This document shows positions 17,587-27,465 of a stretch of DNA of 64,000 nucleotides, piece by piece. A model generated the notes under the pieces. The model was not told where the DNA came from and ran no database searches. It saw only the letters and a list, made by a program, of their open reading frames with translations. Numbering within the stretch: the first letter of the stretch is position 1; every line of letters starts with the position of its first letter. Source of the DNA: Terriglobales bacterium (GTDB taxonomy: Bacteria > Acidobacteriota > Terriglobia > Terriglobales > Acidobacteriaceae); assembly GCA_035487355.1 (NCBI GenBank), contig DATHMF010000027.1, positions 29,298 through 93,297 of the forward strand, given 5' to 3'. The translations under genes and the position numbers were made by a program.

Positions 17587-18154
17587 TTTCTTTTTGAATG
17601 CGATTTAAGGTTTCGCTGGCCGGCAGAAGATGAAAACCATTTTTGCCGGCCAGAGCAAGGCCCTGCCTGCTTGCTTCACGCTGCTTACTCCCAAAGGACA
17701 TGTACTCAGGATGTAAAAAAAATTGTCTGCAATAGACAAAAAACTTACTCTCTGAGAAAAACTGGGGTACAATTCTGCCCGCTTCACAAAGTCGGATTGA
17801 GCGGTTGAGTAGACGAGATTGTAACTGCCAAACGACAAATCAAGTTTCAATAATTCTTGCAACAAACTGCTTTCACATCTGAAAGCACTTATTTCATCCG
17901 TAAACCGAGGAAGCTGAAACTTAAAAGGAAGGCGAAGGCAGAGATATCGTTTAGAAAAACTATTGACTCCGTAGATACTGTATTTAACTTCGTGTCCAAT
18001 GTTTTCCCGAAAGAATCCGGCCAAGTTTCATCACTCAAGTTCTGTGGGTTAGTGAATACGACGCCCAGCTCCATTGGAAGCTGAAAATGCACACTACAAC
18101 TCCTCCCCCCATGAGGAAGCACCCGCTGTACGCGTAATTAAGGAGATCTTATTT
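17587..18154. other. Intergenic region with two hairpins
   Basis: 568 bases without a gene. A long-loop hairpin CTGGCCGGC (17616-17624)/GCCGGCCAG (17645-17653) lies 30 nt after the Spy-like gene but has no U-tract. A second perfect inverted repeat TGCTTTCA (17868-17875)/TGAAAGCA (17880-17887) with loop CATC sits 270 nt before the next gene and may be an operator. The rest is AT-rich leader of the gene at 18155. Confidence 0.5.
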
Positions 18155-20866
18155 ATGGACGTAAGAATGGCGAGTTTTTCCAAAATTGTTTTGTCTGTGC
18201 TTATTTTGATAGGGCTGTCAGCCCCTCTGGCGTTCTCTCAGAGCAACGACCATGATCCCGAAGCGGTACCCGACAACCAACTTCCCCTTATGGCCCCGGG
18301 TGCGCCTCCCACTGTGCGCATGGAGATGCACCGCGACGTTTCTCCCGCCCTGCGTGATCTGGCGGCGATTGCGCCCGAGCCTCCCACTTTGTTTCACGAG
18401 GCCGAACCGTGGCGGCGCATTCCGTTGCCAGCGGGCATGGCAACAACAGGATTAATAAGAGAAGATGCAATACGGCAAACCAGCTTTCTTCCTGCCTCGC
18501 CGGCCGTGAGTCATAGCTTCGACGGCATAGGACAAGGCCAGTTTGGTTTCAGCGTAACCAGCGCTCCACCCGATACCAACGGGGCGGTCGGCTCTACGCA
18601 ATACGTGCAATGGGTCAATACCTCTTTTGCAGTGTTCAACAAGACGACCGGAGCGCTCATCGCCGGACCGACCAATGGCAACGCACTCTGGTTGGGCTTC
18701 GGCGGGGGCTGCGAGACCAATAACGACGGCGATCCTATCGTTCTCTACGACAAGCTTGCCAATCGCTGGATCTTCTCTCAGTTCTCGGTTTCCACGACGC
18801 CATTCCTGCAGTGCATCGCGGTTTCCACCACCTCCGACGCCACCGGAACTTACAATCGCTATTCTTTCCAGTACCCTAATTTCGACGATTATCCCAAAAT
18901 GGGAGTCTGGCCTGATGCATATTACGAAACCTTCAACATGTTCAACGGCAATAATTTTGTTGGGTCGGATGCGTGCGCCTACAATCGCACCGCTATGCTG
19001 AACGGACAGCCGGCTACACAGATTTGTTTCCAGCAGAACTCCTCTGTCGGCGGGCTCTTGCCTTCCGATCTCGATGGCACCACAGCACCACCGGCAGGCT
19101 CGCCGAACTTTATGGTGTTCTTCGGCACCAACAATCTGAACCTCTTCAAATTCCACGTGGACTTCGCCACTCCCGCCAACTCTACTTTTACTGGTCCTAC
19201 GGTCATCCCGGTTGCCGCCTTCACTCCGTTGTGCAACGGAGGCACGTGCGTTGTTCAGCCTGGTACCTCGAATCAGTTGGACTCCCTTGCTGACCGTCTC
19301 ATGTACCGCCTCGCCTATCGCAATTTCGGGAGTCACGAATCCCTGGTTGTAAACCACTCCGTGGCTACTTCTTCCGGTGGCGGTGTGCGCTGGTATGAAA
19401 TCCAGAACCCCGGTGGCACCCCCACTCTGGCACAACAAGGCACATTTGCTCCCGATTCAAGCTTCCGCTGGATGGGCAGCGTTGCCATGGACCAGGCCGG
19501 GGACATCGCCGTTGGCTATAGTGTCTCCAGCAGCTCCGTACATCCCTCCATCGCCTTCGCGGGCCGGGTTCCTTCTGATCCATCAGGCACCTTGGAGGCC
19601 GAAACCAATATCGTCACCGGAGCCGGTTCGCAAACTGGGACCCTTCACCGCTGGGGCGACTACAGCGCCATGACGGTTGATCCGGTGGATGATTGCACCT
19701 TCTGGTACACCGATGAGTACATAAAGACCAACGGCAGCTTTAACTGGAACACACGCATCGCGAATTTCAAGTTTCCCAATTGCGGAACTACCAACCAGCC
19801 CGACTTCACGCTTTCCGAATCAGGGAGTCCGAAGACAGTTACGGCTGGCGGCAGCACTACCTTCACGGCTACTGTGGCTCCACTCAACGGGTTTACCGGC
19901 AATGTCTCTCTTTCTTTGAGCGGTCTGCCCTCCGGAGCTTCTGGAAGCTTCATTCCGAACCCGATTACCGGCGGCTCAGGATCGTCAACGTTGACAGTTT
20001 CCACCAGCACCACCACTCCTCCCGGAACCTATACGCTTACGATTACGGGCACGAGCGGCAGCACCTCGCACACCACAACGGTCACGCTGACTGTGAATTC
20101 GCAGTCGGTAGGCGACTTTTCGGTCTCCGCAGCGCCTGCATCTCGGATGATAACCCAGGGCAGCAGCACCACTTACACCGTTACCGTCGGGGCCATCAAC
20201 GGCTTCTCCGGAACTGTGGCGCTCTCGGTCCAGGGCCTGCCGGCAAACGCCGGCTCAAGCTTCAATCCGGCCAGCATCACCGCTTCTGGCACTTCGACGC
20301 TGACCATCTCGACTGCCACTTCGACTCCGATCGGCACCTTCCATCTGACGATTGTGGGCACAAGCGGCGGTGTCTCGCACTCTGCTTCCGTAACTCTGGT
20401 CGTGACTTCGCCCTGTGTCAGCGCGACGGCGGGCAGCGGCTTCCACGATAGTCCTCTGCTTTCCACGCAGACGGGAACTTTCACCGCTGCGTTTGACGCA
20501 ACCCCGTCAGCTTCCCCCATCAACAGCTTCGTTGGACTCTCGCATGGGGCCGCAACCACATTCGACGGGTTTGCTACGCAGGCGCGCTTCAATCCTACGG
20601 GAAACATTGACGCGCGCAATGGCGGCGGCTTCCAGGCTGCTTCTACCATTCACTACACCGGAGGATTGACGTACCACTTCCGTTTGGTGATTAATGTCCC
20701 GGCGCATACGTATTCCATCTTCGTGACGCCGCCAGGATCGGCGGAGCTGACCGTTGGCTCCAATTTCGCCTTCCGTTCTACGCAAAGCACAGTGACCAGC
20801 CTGAATTTCTGGGGAACAGAAGCCTCCTCAGGTTCAGACCGGGTTTGCAACTTCACACTCCAGTAA
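18155..20866 (+). CDS. Large secreted protein: propeller-like N-domain, two Ig-like repeats, CNFT module
   Basis: 903 residues from ATG 18155 (AAGGAG 9 nt upstream). Signal peptide ends in LAFSQ. Residues to about 545 form a domain seen in other acidobacterial and soil-bacterial proteins (SAPPDTNGAVGSTQYVQWVN, DGDPIVLYDKLANRWIFSQF, WGDYSAMTVDP), beta-rich and probably propeller-like, with several cysteines. Two Ig-like repeats follow (PDFTLSESGSPKTVTAGGST and GDFSVSAAPASRMITQGSST), then the C-terminal ~150-residue module (nt 20414-20863) that also occurs in two other proteins here. No catalytic motif was recognised. Likely an extracellular binding or adhesion protein; function unknown. Confidence 0.82.
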   Translation: MDVRMASFSKIVLSVLILIGLSAPLAFSQSNDHDPEAVPDNQLPLMAPGAPPTVRMEMHRDVSPALRDLAAIAPEPPTLFHEAEPWRRIPLPAGMATTGLIREDAIRQTSFLPASPAVSHSFDGIGQGQFGFSVTSAPPDTNGAVGSTQYVQWVNTSFAVFNKTTGALIAGPTNGNALWLGFGGGCETNNDGDPIVLYDKLANRWIFSQFSVSTTPFLQCIAVSTTSDATGTYNRYSFQYPNFDDYPKMGVWPDAYYETFNMFNGNNFVGSDACAYNRTAMLNGQPATQICFQQNSSVGGLLPSDLDGTTAPPAGSPNFMVFFGTNNLNLFKFHVDFATPANSTFTGPTVIPVAAFTPLCNGGTCVVQPGTSNQLDSLADRLMYRLAYRNFGSHESLVVNHSVATSSGGGVRWYEIQNPGGTPTLAQQGTFAPDSSFRWMGSVAMDQAGDIAVGYSVSSSSVHPSIAFAGRVPSDPSGTLEAETNIVTGAGSQTGTLHRWGDYSAMTVDPVDDCTFWYTDEYIKTNGSFNWNTRIANFKFPNCGTTNQPDFTLSESGSPKTVTAGGSTTFTATVAPLNGFTGNVSLSLSGLPSGASGSFIPNPITGGSGSSTLTVSTSTTTPPGTYTLTITGTSGSTSHTTTVTLTVNSQSVGDFSVSAAPASRMITQGSSTTYTVTVGAINGFSGTVALSVQGLPANAGSSFNPASITASGTSTLTISTATSTPIGTFHLTIVGTSGGVSHSASVTLVVTSPCVSATAGSGFHDSPLLSTQTGTFTAAFDATPSASPINSFVGLSHGAATTFDGFATQARFNPTGNIDARNGGGFQAASTIHYTGGLTYHFRLVINVPAHTYSIFVTPPGSAELTVGSNFAFRSTQSTVTSLNFWGTEASSGSDRVCNFTLQ
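20414..20863 (+). other. Two-cysteine CNFT module, copy 1 (C-terminal of the protein at 18155-20866)
   Basis: Begins at CVSATAG and ends at the CNFTLQ C-terminus. Landmarks in order: QTGTF..FDA, SFVGLSHGA, FATQARFN, DARNGGGF, GGLTYHFRLVINVPAHTYSI, FVTPPG, GSNFAFR, CNFT. The first and last cysteines bracket the module and could form a disulfide. Three more copies lie at 40543-40983, 41311-41745 and 61517-61975. Confidence 0.85.
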
Positions 20867-21028
20867 TCTGAAAGCAATCGGGGAGGAGGCGGGGTTACCC
20901 CCGCCTCCTCCCACACCATCGGACGTACGGTTCCGCATCCGGCGGTTCATGATGGAACGAGAATGGGCAAGATCGCTTGCCTGAGGTCTTGCTGTGACAC
21001 ATTTTCGCGCTCCTCACCATCGACTACA

Positions 21029-21595
21029 ATGAGTGGTTCTATTTCCATCCTGTTGGAGCCGAACACATTGCCGGAACGAATCATAGTTGAGGATATTCGC
21101 CTGAAGTTGGGCGAACAGATTGAACGCACCGAACACCTGGTTCGGCTGGTGCCTCCCAATGCTCTTGCTTGGAAGCCACAATTGCAGACAACTTCAACAA
21201 ACCTGAACCACTTGCTTGGCCACCTGCTTGATTGTCTGGCCGGCGTTTGCGCAGTCTTCCACGCCGCATTTCCCCATGAGCTTGCGCATCTCGCACAACT
21301 GCAGTCGCTGCCGGTGAATCATGCCTGTCAACCCGAAGAAGCACTGCAGAGAATCCGCGAATATACGAAGCATATCGAACAGGCATTTGCTCTCTGCAAC
21401 GATAATGATCTGAGGCGAATGATTCCTTCAGTATTTGTCCCCCAAGGTGAGACACTGCTAACGCTATTGTTGGGGAATCTCGAGCACCTGATCAATCACA
21501 AATACCAGTTGTTCTTCTATCTGAAACTCTATGGGTTGCCCGTCACCAGCAAAGACATTTATCACTGGCGAGGAGCGCCAGGTGACCAGGGATAG
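21029..21595 (+). CDS. DinB-fold protein
   Basis: About 188 residues if started at ATG 21029; an in-frame ATG at 20963 has no better ribosome binding site. The four-helix DinB-like pattern is visible: QIERTEHLVRLVPPNALAWK, LNHLLGHLLDCLAGVC, and the final helix LLGNLEHLINHKYQLFFYLK followed by LYGLPVTSKDIYHWRG. DinB-superfamily members bind a metal by three histidines and include thiol-dependent transferases; here HLLGH and HLINH supply candidate ligands. It converges with the RNase gene at a gap of about 100 nt. Confidence 0.78.
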   Translation: MSGSISILLEPNTLPERIIVEDIRLKLGEQIERTEHLVRLVPPNALAWKPQLQTTSTNLNHLLGHLLDCLAGVCAVFHAAFPHELAHLAQLQSLPVNHACQPEEALQRIREYTKHIEQAFALCNDNDLRRMIPSVFVPQGETLLTLLLGNLEHLINHKYQLFFYLKLYGLPVTSKDIYHWRGAPGDQG

Positions 21596-21693
21596 TGTGT
21601 ATTCGACCTACTCTGGAGATCTACCGTGTGCTTCCATGCCGATCAGGAACTCGCAAAGCTCGCTCCCGCGTCCTTCCGTCTCCATCTCGCAGG

Positions 21694-23160
21694 TTAGCCC
21701 CGCGCAAAATCAATATACCCTTTCTGCGCGTCTGTGCTGATCAGCTTGACCCGCAGCTTATCTCCAACATCCACTCCCTGCTCTCCTCGGCACAGCAACC
21801 CTTCCACATGCGGCTGCAGCACGCGAACGAATGTCCCGTGTGGGGTCACTCCGGTAACGATGGCATCAAAGCTTTCGCCGATCCTGTGGCTCATGGCGAC
21901 CGCGGCAATCCGTTTTGTCATTCCCCGTTCAACCTTGCGTGCGGCATCTTCTTTCTGGGTGCAGTTGTTCGCAATCGCAGTAAGCTCGTCGTCGGAATAA
22001 GGCGCCGTTTGTTTTGTCTGCATGGCTTTGATCAGCCTCTGGGTCACCACGTCTGCAAAGCGGCGGTTGGGGGCCGTGGAGTGGGTATAGTCCTGCACGG
22101 CAAGGCCAAAGTGCCCTTGCGCCGGATCGCCTGGCCGCTCCAGCACATATTCACCTGGCCCCATCAACTTGATCACTGCCAGTGACACATCGGCAAAGTG
22201 GTCGGGATCAGCAGCTTTGCGTTTCATTAGAAAATCATTAAGGGCCTTAGAATCCGGCTGGCTCGGGAGTTTTTCGCCACTTTGAGCTGCCAGCTCTACA
22301 ATCCGGTTCCAGCGCTCCGGTGTCTTCACCACGCGCCGGATGGAAGAAACCTGCTCCAGCATGCGCGCCACTACCCCGTTGGCTGCGATCATGAAGTCTT
22401 CAATAAGTTCGGTGGCCAGGTTCTTTTCCTGCCGGGCAATATCCACCACCTGCTCATTCAACATGACAGGATGAACTTCCGTAGTTTCAATATTGAGTGC
22501 GCCGTGGCGGAAGCGTTCATTCTTCAAAGCCTGCGCTACTTCGTTTTGCAGCTTCAGTTGCGCTTGTAGCTCGGCCGACGCAGCTACCTTAGGCGGGGCA
22601 GCACTCTTCCCCTCGAGCCACGCGCCCACAGCATTGTAAGTAAGCTGCGCCTTATTGCGCACAATTGCCGGGTAGGCGTTGCCGGCGCTGACGCAGCCAT
22701 TCTGATCCACCAAAAACTCAATGACTATGCTGAGGTTATCTTGGTTCTCCAGCAGCGAGGTCACGCCGGTTGAAAGCTGCTCCGGCAACATGGGGAAATT
22801 CCTCACCCCGGTATAAACCGTTGTGGTCTCCTTTGCTGCGTGTCCATCAATCGGGGAACTCTTGGGAACGAAGGCATCCACGTCGGCAATTCCCACCAGG
22901 ACCTTGGTTTGTCCGTCAGGTTGGCGTTCGGCAAATTCAATCTGGTCAAGGTCGCGAGACGTATCATTGTCAATCGAAGACCAAAGCAGATTGCGCAGGT
23001 CGCGAATGTTTCCATCTGCGGCAACTCGCGGCGGATGCGCCTGCAGTTGGGAAAGCTGCTGTTGGGCTGGCGCTGGAAACTCCGGCTCAAAGCCGTTTTC
23101 CAGCATGACTTGCTTGGCTATGGCCTGCAAATCAACGTGAGAGACGCTTTTATTGTCCAT
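21694..23160 (-). CDS. RNB-domain ribonuclease (RNase II/R family, short Deinococcus-like type)
   Basis: 488 residues. The RNB catalytic signature is SSIDNDTSRDLDQIEF (61-76), with Asp at 64, 70 and 72 matching D201, D207 and D209 of E. coli RNase II; the fourth position (D210) is Gln 73, as I recall for the short IDNDDSRDLDQ-type family. LVGIADVDAFV, VYTGVRNFPMLPEQLS and QDYTHSTAPNRRFADVVTQR are further RNB landmarks, and a short S1-like OB domain closes the protein (FDAIVTGVTPHGTFVRVLQP). N-terminal cold-shock domains of RNase II are absent. It should degrade RNA 3' to 5' in the cytoplasm. Confidence 0.92.
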   Translation of the reverse strand: MDNKSVSHVDLQAIAKQVMLENGFEPEFPAPAQQQLSQLQAHPPRVAADGNIRDLRNLLWSSIDNDTSRDLDQIEFAERQPDGQTKVLVGIADVDAFVPKSSPIDGHAAKETTTVYTGVRNFPMLPEQLSTGVTSLLENQDNLSIVIEFLVDQNGCVSAGNAYPAIVRNKAQLTYNAVGAWLEGKSAAPPKVAASAELQAQLKLQNEVAQALKNERFRHGALNIETTEVHPVMLNEQVVDIARQEKNLATELIEDFMIAANGVVARMLEQVSSIRRVVKTPERWNRIVELAAQSGEKLPSQPDSKALNDFLMKRKAADPDHFADVSLAVIKLMGPGEYVLERPGDPAQGHFGLAVQDYTHSTAPNRRFADVVTQRLIKAMQTKQTAPYSDDELTAIANNCTQKEDAARKVERGMTKRIAAVAMSHRIGESFDAIVTGVTPHGTFVRVLQPHVEGLLCRGEQGVDVGDKLRVKLISTDAQKGYIDFARG

Positions 23161-23318
23161 GGATGTTAGTGAAAGAACCCCAGAAATTTAGAACCCAGAA
23201 TATATGGAAGCACTAAGCCTAACACGCTGCCGCCAGCTTAGGCGAATGAGGCCTCGGTCCAGGAATTTCCCAATCCTTCTCCGCGATTAAAAAATGCCTT
23301 TGTGACTTTGTGGTTAAT

Positions 23319-25040
23319 CTATTTCTGCAAATCCCGGCGCACATACGCAATTAACGTCACACCTGGCCGCAATTCATAAGAACCAATCCGCTCATACTTG
23401 TCGCCCAAGGTTTGTTGCAGTTCAGTTTCTTGCGTGTCTTCTCCGATGACCATGGCCTCTTCGGTGGGCGTCATGACCTTGCCCCAATAACCCGCATTAG
23501 GAAATTCCCGCAGATACCACGGCAGCGGCCAGTAATCTGGAGCCGTAATCATGATGCCGGTTTTCTCTCCTTTGCCGCCGCGGGCCACAATCTCATTGAT
23601 TTTGTCGAGCAAAGAAAATATCTGGCGCGTGGTGTGAGCGTAAACGTAGGCAACCGAATCATCATCGTAGCGGAAAAAACTGATGTCAATTGCCTGGTAC
23701 GCAGAAACCGCGACGATGATCCCCGCTAAACCAACCAGCGCTACTCTCACTCGTTGCCGCTGGCTCTGCCGGAATTTGTTGTAAACCTCCTCGATACAAT
23801 ACCCACCGACAATCGCCAATGGGATGCTGATATTCAGGGTCAACCATGGCGTCTTATATGGAATCAGCGAATACGCTGCCAGAATTCCCATCGCCCAAAA
23901 ACCAGCGAAGAGTACAAAGCGATTGTTCCCACGATACAAGGCCAGGGCAAAACCTGCGACGCCCAGCAATAGCGAGGGCATCTCCTCCTCCCATAGCCAC
24001 AAAAGATAGGTGTAAATATCGTGCCGGTCGTCTGTTAGCCCGGTTCCCAGCCAAGTCCGGTAGGTGCCCACTGAATCGTAAATGCCTTTTGGGAAATTGG
24101 TGAAAAACGACGAGTACAGCAGAACATGAATGCTTAAAAACAGCACTAAGGCAATGAGGAGCAGGACCGCCAGTCTGCGTCTGCCGCCGAAACGAGCAAC
24201 TAGCTCTTCCTGCGGGTTATCTTCTATATGTTCATCTCCACGGGAAGCCCGAACGCGGGACTTCCGTGCGCTCGCCTTCTGCTCACCCCTTCCCCAGGTT
24301 TTTCTCCAGGCCTGGTAAAGCACAGCGCACGCATACGCTAACCCCAGCACTGCGATCGAGATGATGGATGTCTCTTTGGTCGCTACCAGCAGCGCTGCAC
24401 AAGCCGCACCCAGCATCAGGTAAATCGGACGTGTAGTCTCGTAGTAGCGCAGGGCAGCTACCACGATGCCCAGCGTGAAAAATACAAACGGAATCTCGTG
24501 GATGAAGTAGCGGGAAAAATAAACTGCGCCGGGTGAGAGCGCCACCAGCACAGCCGCTCCCAGGGTTCCGTAGCTGCCCAGGTAGCGCCGCAATTGCAGG
24601 ATAAGCCACAGTATCCCCACCCCAAAGATGGCTGGAACAATCCGCAGCGAAACCGTGCTCAGCCCCGCTTTGCCGTACAGGAGAGCATTCACCTTTGAAG
24701 TAATCAGCGCCAGATAATACAAGCTCGGCCCGTGATAGTTCTCCGGATCGTACCGGTAATAGCCTTCGCGAAAGAGTTGCGTCATAAAGTTGCCATTGAC
24801 GCCCTCGTCGTTATGCAGCGGCTTTGATTCCAGGTAGGTAAAACGCAGGCCTGCAGCCACGATCAAGATCGCTATGCTTGCCAGCCACCAGCGACGTCCT
24901 GACAAGCCCACGCCTGAATCACTTTCCTCAATTGTGGCTTTTGTGTCGGCCGCTCGGGTTAGCGACGGCTGCGGTTCGATTGTTTCCTGCTCCTTTGCCG
25001 GAGTTTTGTTCAACAAATTACGGGTTCTAATATTACTCAT
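23319..25040 (-). CDS. Agl23-type flippase-associated / GT39-like membrane protein
   Basis: 573 residues, multi-pass, matching the TIGR03663-type family (flippase activity-associated protein Agl23): a long hydrophilic N-tail (1-48), first TM WWLASIAILIVAAGLRFTYL, then the conserved loop HNDEGVNGNFMTQLFREGYY and DPENYHGPSLYYLALI with the Asp-Glu pair typical of GT-C enzymes. A basic insertion sits between TMs near 245-290. GT-C proteins use lipid-linked sugars in the membrane. The ATG overlaps the stop of the upstream membrane gene (25037-25040), so the two are translationally coupled. Exact donor and acceptor unknown. Confidence 0.85.
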   Translation of the reverse strand: MSNIRTRNLLNKTPAKEQETIEPQPSLTRAADTKATIEESDSGVGLSGRRWWLASIAILIVAAGLRFTYLESKPLHNDEGVNGNFMTQLFREGYYRYDPENYHGPSLYYLALITSKVNALLYGKAGLSTVSLRIVPAIFGVGILWLILQLRRYLGSYGTLGAAVLVALSPGAVYFSRYFIHEIPFVFFTLGIVVAALRYYETTRPIYLMLGAACAALLVATKETSIISIAVLGLAYACAVLYQAWRKTWGRGEQKASARKSRVRASRGDEHIEDNPQEELVARFGGRRRLAVLLLIALVLFLSIHVLLYSSFFTNFPKGIYDSVGTYRTWLGTGLTDDRHDIYTYLLWLWEEEMPSLLLGVAGFALALYRGNNRFVLFAGFWAMGILAAYSLIPYKTPWLTLNISIPLAIVGGYCIEEVYNKFRQSQRQRVRVALVGLAGIIVAVSAYQAIDISFFRYDDDSVAYVYAHTTRQIFSLLDKINEIVARGGKGEKTGIMITAPDYWPLPWYLREFPNAGYWGKVMTPTEEAMVIGEDTQETELQQTLGDKYERIGSYELRPGVTLIAYVRRDLQK

Positions 25041-27211
25041 CGCCCAGACTCGATTTTATAAAGACGATATTCGCCCGATTGTGCAATCACAGGAAACTGG
25101 TTCCAAAAATTCTCATTCACGCTCAGGTTGTTTCCATTCAGGTAATCGCGCTCCAGCGGGCTGAGCAAAACATAATTGACTTTGTAGCGCCGCAATATAG
25201 ACAACGCCTCGGGAGAACCGGAATAGATCTGCCGGATATCGCTTTCCCGCAACCCATAGTCCAGGCCACGCGACCAGATGCTTCCCGGATATCCCAGCAG
25301 CGACCTTCTTCCCGTCAAAAACACCGGAGGATTATAAATAGGCGCATGCAGCACCAGCGCCCGCGGCTCGGTGCGCTGCAAAATCTGTTCCGCGATGGCA
25401 ACACCATCCGAATCGAACTCGCGATATTCCGTCGTGCCAGTTAAGACCCGCGCGATGTCCAGCATCCCGGCCAGTGTGAGGACTGCCAGCAAAGTCGCCG
25501 CGGCCCAGCGCCACTTTGCTTCTCTGAACCACGAGGCCAGCATGAGCGCCACCAGTGGCGCGGAGGCCACATACCAGTAAAAGAGGACTTTGATGTTGTC
25601 CCACGCCCACGGGGCCAGCTTCATGAGGTTCGGTACGAGGAAGCACAGCAGAAACGGTAGATAGAAGCGCAATAATTTTGAAGAGACCAGGTCGCGCCCT
25701 TGCTTGCGCCAAAAAATTGCCGCGATCAGCAGCGGGATGAAAGCTCCAGTATTGGCCAGCCAGAACCAGATTGCATTATTGTTGCCCCGGTCCCAGCCCA
25801 CCGCCCAGCCCCAAAACGTTTGCGCGTTGATTCCGCTGCGGTGCGTGGGCCACAAAATCTCGGGCAAGGCGATCACCAGCGCAGGCACAAAAAACGCAAT
25901 CCAGGCGCGCCACTGCGGGAACAAAAGCGCCAGGCATCCCGCCATTCCCATGACCACGATGAAGCTGTGGGCATGCACCAGCGGCAACATTCCTGCAAAC
26001 ACACCGGCTGCGATCATGCGGCGGCGAACCGCAGAAGCGGGAGACGCAATATCTTCCTTCGACACCACTGCATTTTCGGCCTCCACTCCGGGTTGGATCG
26101 CAACTGCAGTCGCTTCGCCGGATGATTGCGCTTTAGTGGCTTTGCTTGAAACTCGTTTCGGAGTGGGAGCCGAAGTTGGAACTGAAACCGAAACCGCTTC
26201 CCAATTCTTTGGCGCTGGATTCTTTCTGGTGCCGGTGCTGGTGGAAGCCGGCGTCTGCCACGCTGTCTGATTCTGTTCTCCGTCGTTCAAAGCCAGCCAC
26301 CACTGCGAAAATATAAACACTGCCAGCGGCACGCCGAACAGGATGCTGCGCTGGGGTATAAACAACGTTGTCAAAGAGTTGCCCCAGCGCCAGATCGTAT
26401 CCCCCGCGATGGTGTAATCGCGCGGAAGATGTTGCAGCACCCCTATGAGACCGGAGTCTCCGGCCTGCGCATCGCCTAACAGCAGCCACCACCCCAGCCC
26501 ACCGCTCAATAAAATAAGAATCGGCGCAATCACTCCGGCCAGCCGGTCGCGGGTCAACTGCAAAGTCCAGTAATGCATCATGCCCACCAGGACCAGACCC
26601 AAGGCGAAGTTCTGGATCCACATCGCGAAGATCAATGACGCGCCGCTGCGCACCAGCATAGCGGTGAGAAAATCCGCGAGGAAAGGATAGGCAAAGCGCA
26701 CCCCGGAAAAAGCCGGATCCTCGGGCGGAAAGTTCTGGCCGTGGGCGAAGCTGGAGATGATCTGCAGGTGAAAGGGCAAATCGCCCAGATTATTGGTAAA
26801 GCCGGTATAAATGCCATCCGCGCGCTGAAACATGACGTCGCCAAAAATCACTCCCAACAGTACCGCAACTGATATATAGAAGATGGCGTAACCGCTCGCC
26901 GCCCTTCCAGGATGCAAAACCGCTTGCTTGGTTCCCTGCCAAGTCTCCCCCAGATCGCTTGCAACCTGCGATCTATAGCCTGCCCTTAACAGTAAAAGCC
27001 AAGGAAGTGAAACCAGACCGGCGGCAATCCCAATGGATTCGTGGTTCAGTCCCAAAAACGAGGCCGCAACAAAACCCACCGTTGCGAGGAGGACAAAGCC
27101 AGTGCATGTGCCGCCACAGAGGCGGGCGGCAAAATGCATTCTTGAACAATACACATAAGTAAGAAGTGTGCCGCTGGCAATGGCTATTAATAATATGAGG
27201 ATGGGAAGCAC
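25037..27211 (-). CDS. Multi-pass membrane protein coupled to the Agl23-type gene
   Basis: 724 residues, GTG start at 27211 without a clear ribosome binding site. About a dozen membrane segments and a large Ala/Pro/Ser-rich hydrophilic loop (about 315-395). Landmarks: FTNNLGDLPFHLQIISSFAH, GQNFPPEDPAFSGVRFAYPF, DTIWRWGNSLTTLFIPQRSI, HAHSFIVVMGM, and a C-terminal soluble part (SLLGYPGSIWSRGLDYGLRE). The architecture is that of a GT-C or DUF2298-type polytopic protein; I cannot name the family with certainty. Its last four bases overlap the start of the Agl23-type gene, so the two probably act in one cell-surface glycan or lipid-linked sugar pathway. Confidence 0.75.
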   Translation of the reverse strand: MLPILILLIAIASGTLLTYVYCSRMHFAARLCGGTCTGFVLLATVGFVAASFLGLNHESIGIAAGLVSLPWLLLLRAGYRSQVASDLGETWQGTKQAVLHPGRAASGYAIFYISVAVLLGVIFGDVMFQRADGIYTGFTNNLGDLPFHLQIISSFAHGQNFPPEDPAFSGVRFAYPFLADFLTAMLVRSGASLIFAMWIQNFALGLVLVGMMHYWTLQLTRDRLAGVIAPILILLSGGLGWWLLLGDAQAGDSGLIGVLQHLPRDYTIAGDTIWRWGNSLTTLFIPQRSILFGVPLAVFIFSQWWLALNDGEQNQTAWQTPASTSTGTRKNPAPKNWEAVSVSVPTSAPTPKRVSSKATKAQSSGEATAVAIQPGVEAENAVVSKEDIASPASAVRRRMIAAGVFAGMLPLVHAHSFIVVMGMAGCLALLFPQWRAWIAFFVPALVIALPEILWPTHRSGINAQTFWGWAVGWDRGNNNAIWFWLANTGAFIPLLIAAIFWRKQGRDLVSSKLLRFYLPFLLCFLVPNLMKLAPWAWDNIKVLFYWYVASAPLVALMLASWFREAKWRWAAATLLAVLTLAGMLDIARVLTGTTEYREFDSDGVAIAEQILQRTEPRALVLHAPIYNPPVFLTGRRSLLGYPGSIWSRGLDYGLRESDIRQIYSGSPEALSILRRYKVNYVLLSPLERDYLNGNNLSVNENFWNQFPVIAQSGEYRLYKIESGR

Positions 27212-27307
27212 GGTTTTGGGGTTATTTCGTTGGCTGCATTATATCTCGTAGGCCAAACTTGAAAACTTGAATTTTTAGTGGGGATTTCAAAAACAAAAGC
27301 AACAGCA

Positions 27308-27415
27308 AAAGCCTACCGCGGATTTTCACGGATCACGCGGATTGAAAGGCAGTTCTCAGTTCCGGTAAAAGTACCGGCAAACTGAGTCCTCAGTCGACAG
27401 TCCTCAAGCTTTCGC
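27308..27415. repeat. Dispersed intergenic phrases (CCGCGGAT type and CTGAGTCCTCAG type)
   Basis: CCGCGGATTTTCACGGATCA is followed by CGCGGATTG, then AACTGAGTCCTCAGTCGACA and GTCCTCAAG. Both phrase types recur, in either orientation, in many other gaps of the window (29575, 30697, 33324 for the first; 28225, 32536, 32700, 36729 for the second). There is also an inner inverted repeat CCGGTA/TACCGG near 27361. Confidence 0.65.
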
Positions 27416-27465
27416 TGTTGCCAGACACAATGACTCAATGACCCAATGACTCAATCAACAATGAC

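Noticed and set aside
17605..18024. 139-codon minus-strand frame between the Spy-like gene and the large secreted protein
   Set aside because: No recognisable domain, no ribosome binding site, crosses the two hairpins.
18452..19438. Long minus-strand reading frame (328 codons) opposite the large secreted protein
   Set aside because: It is antisense to a clearly coding gene, has no ribosome binding site, and its sequence is Val/Arg/Gly-rich shadow composition.
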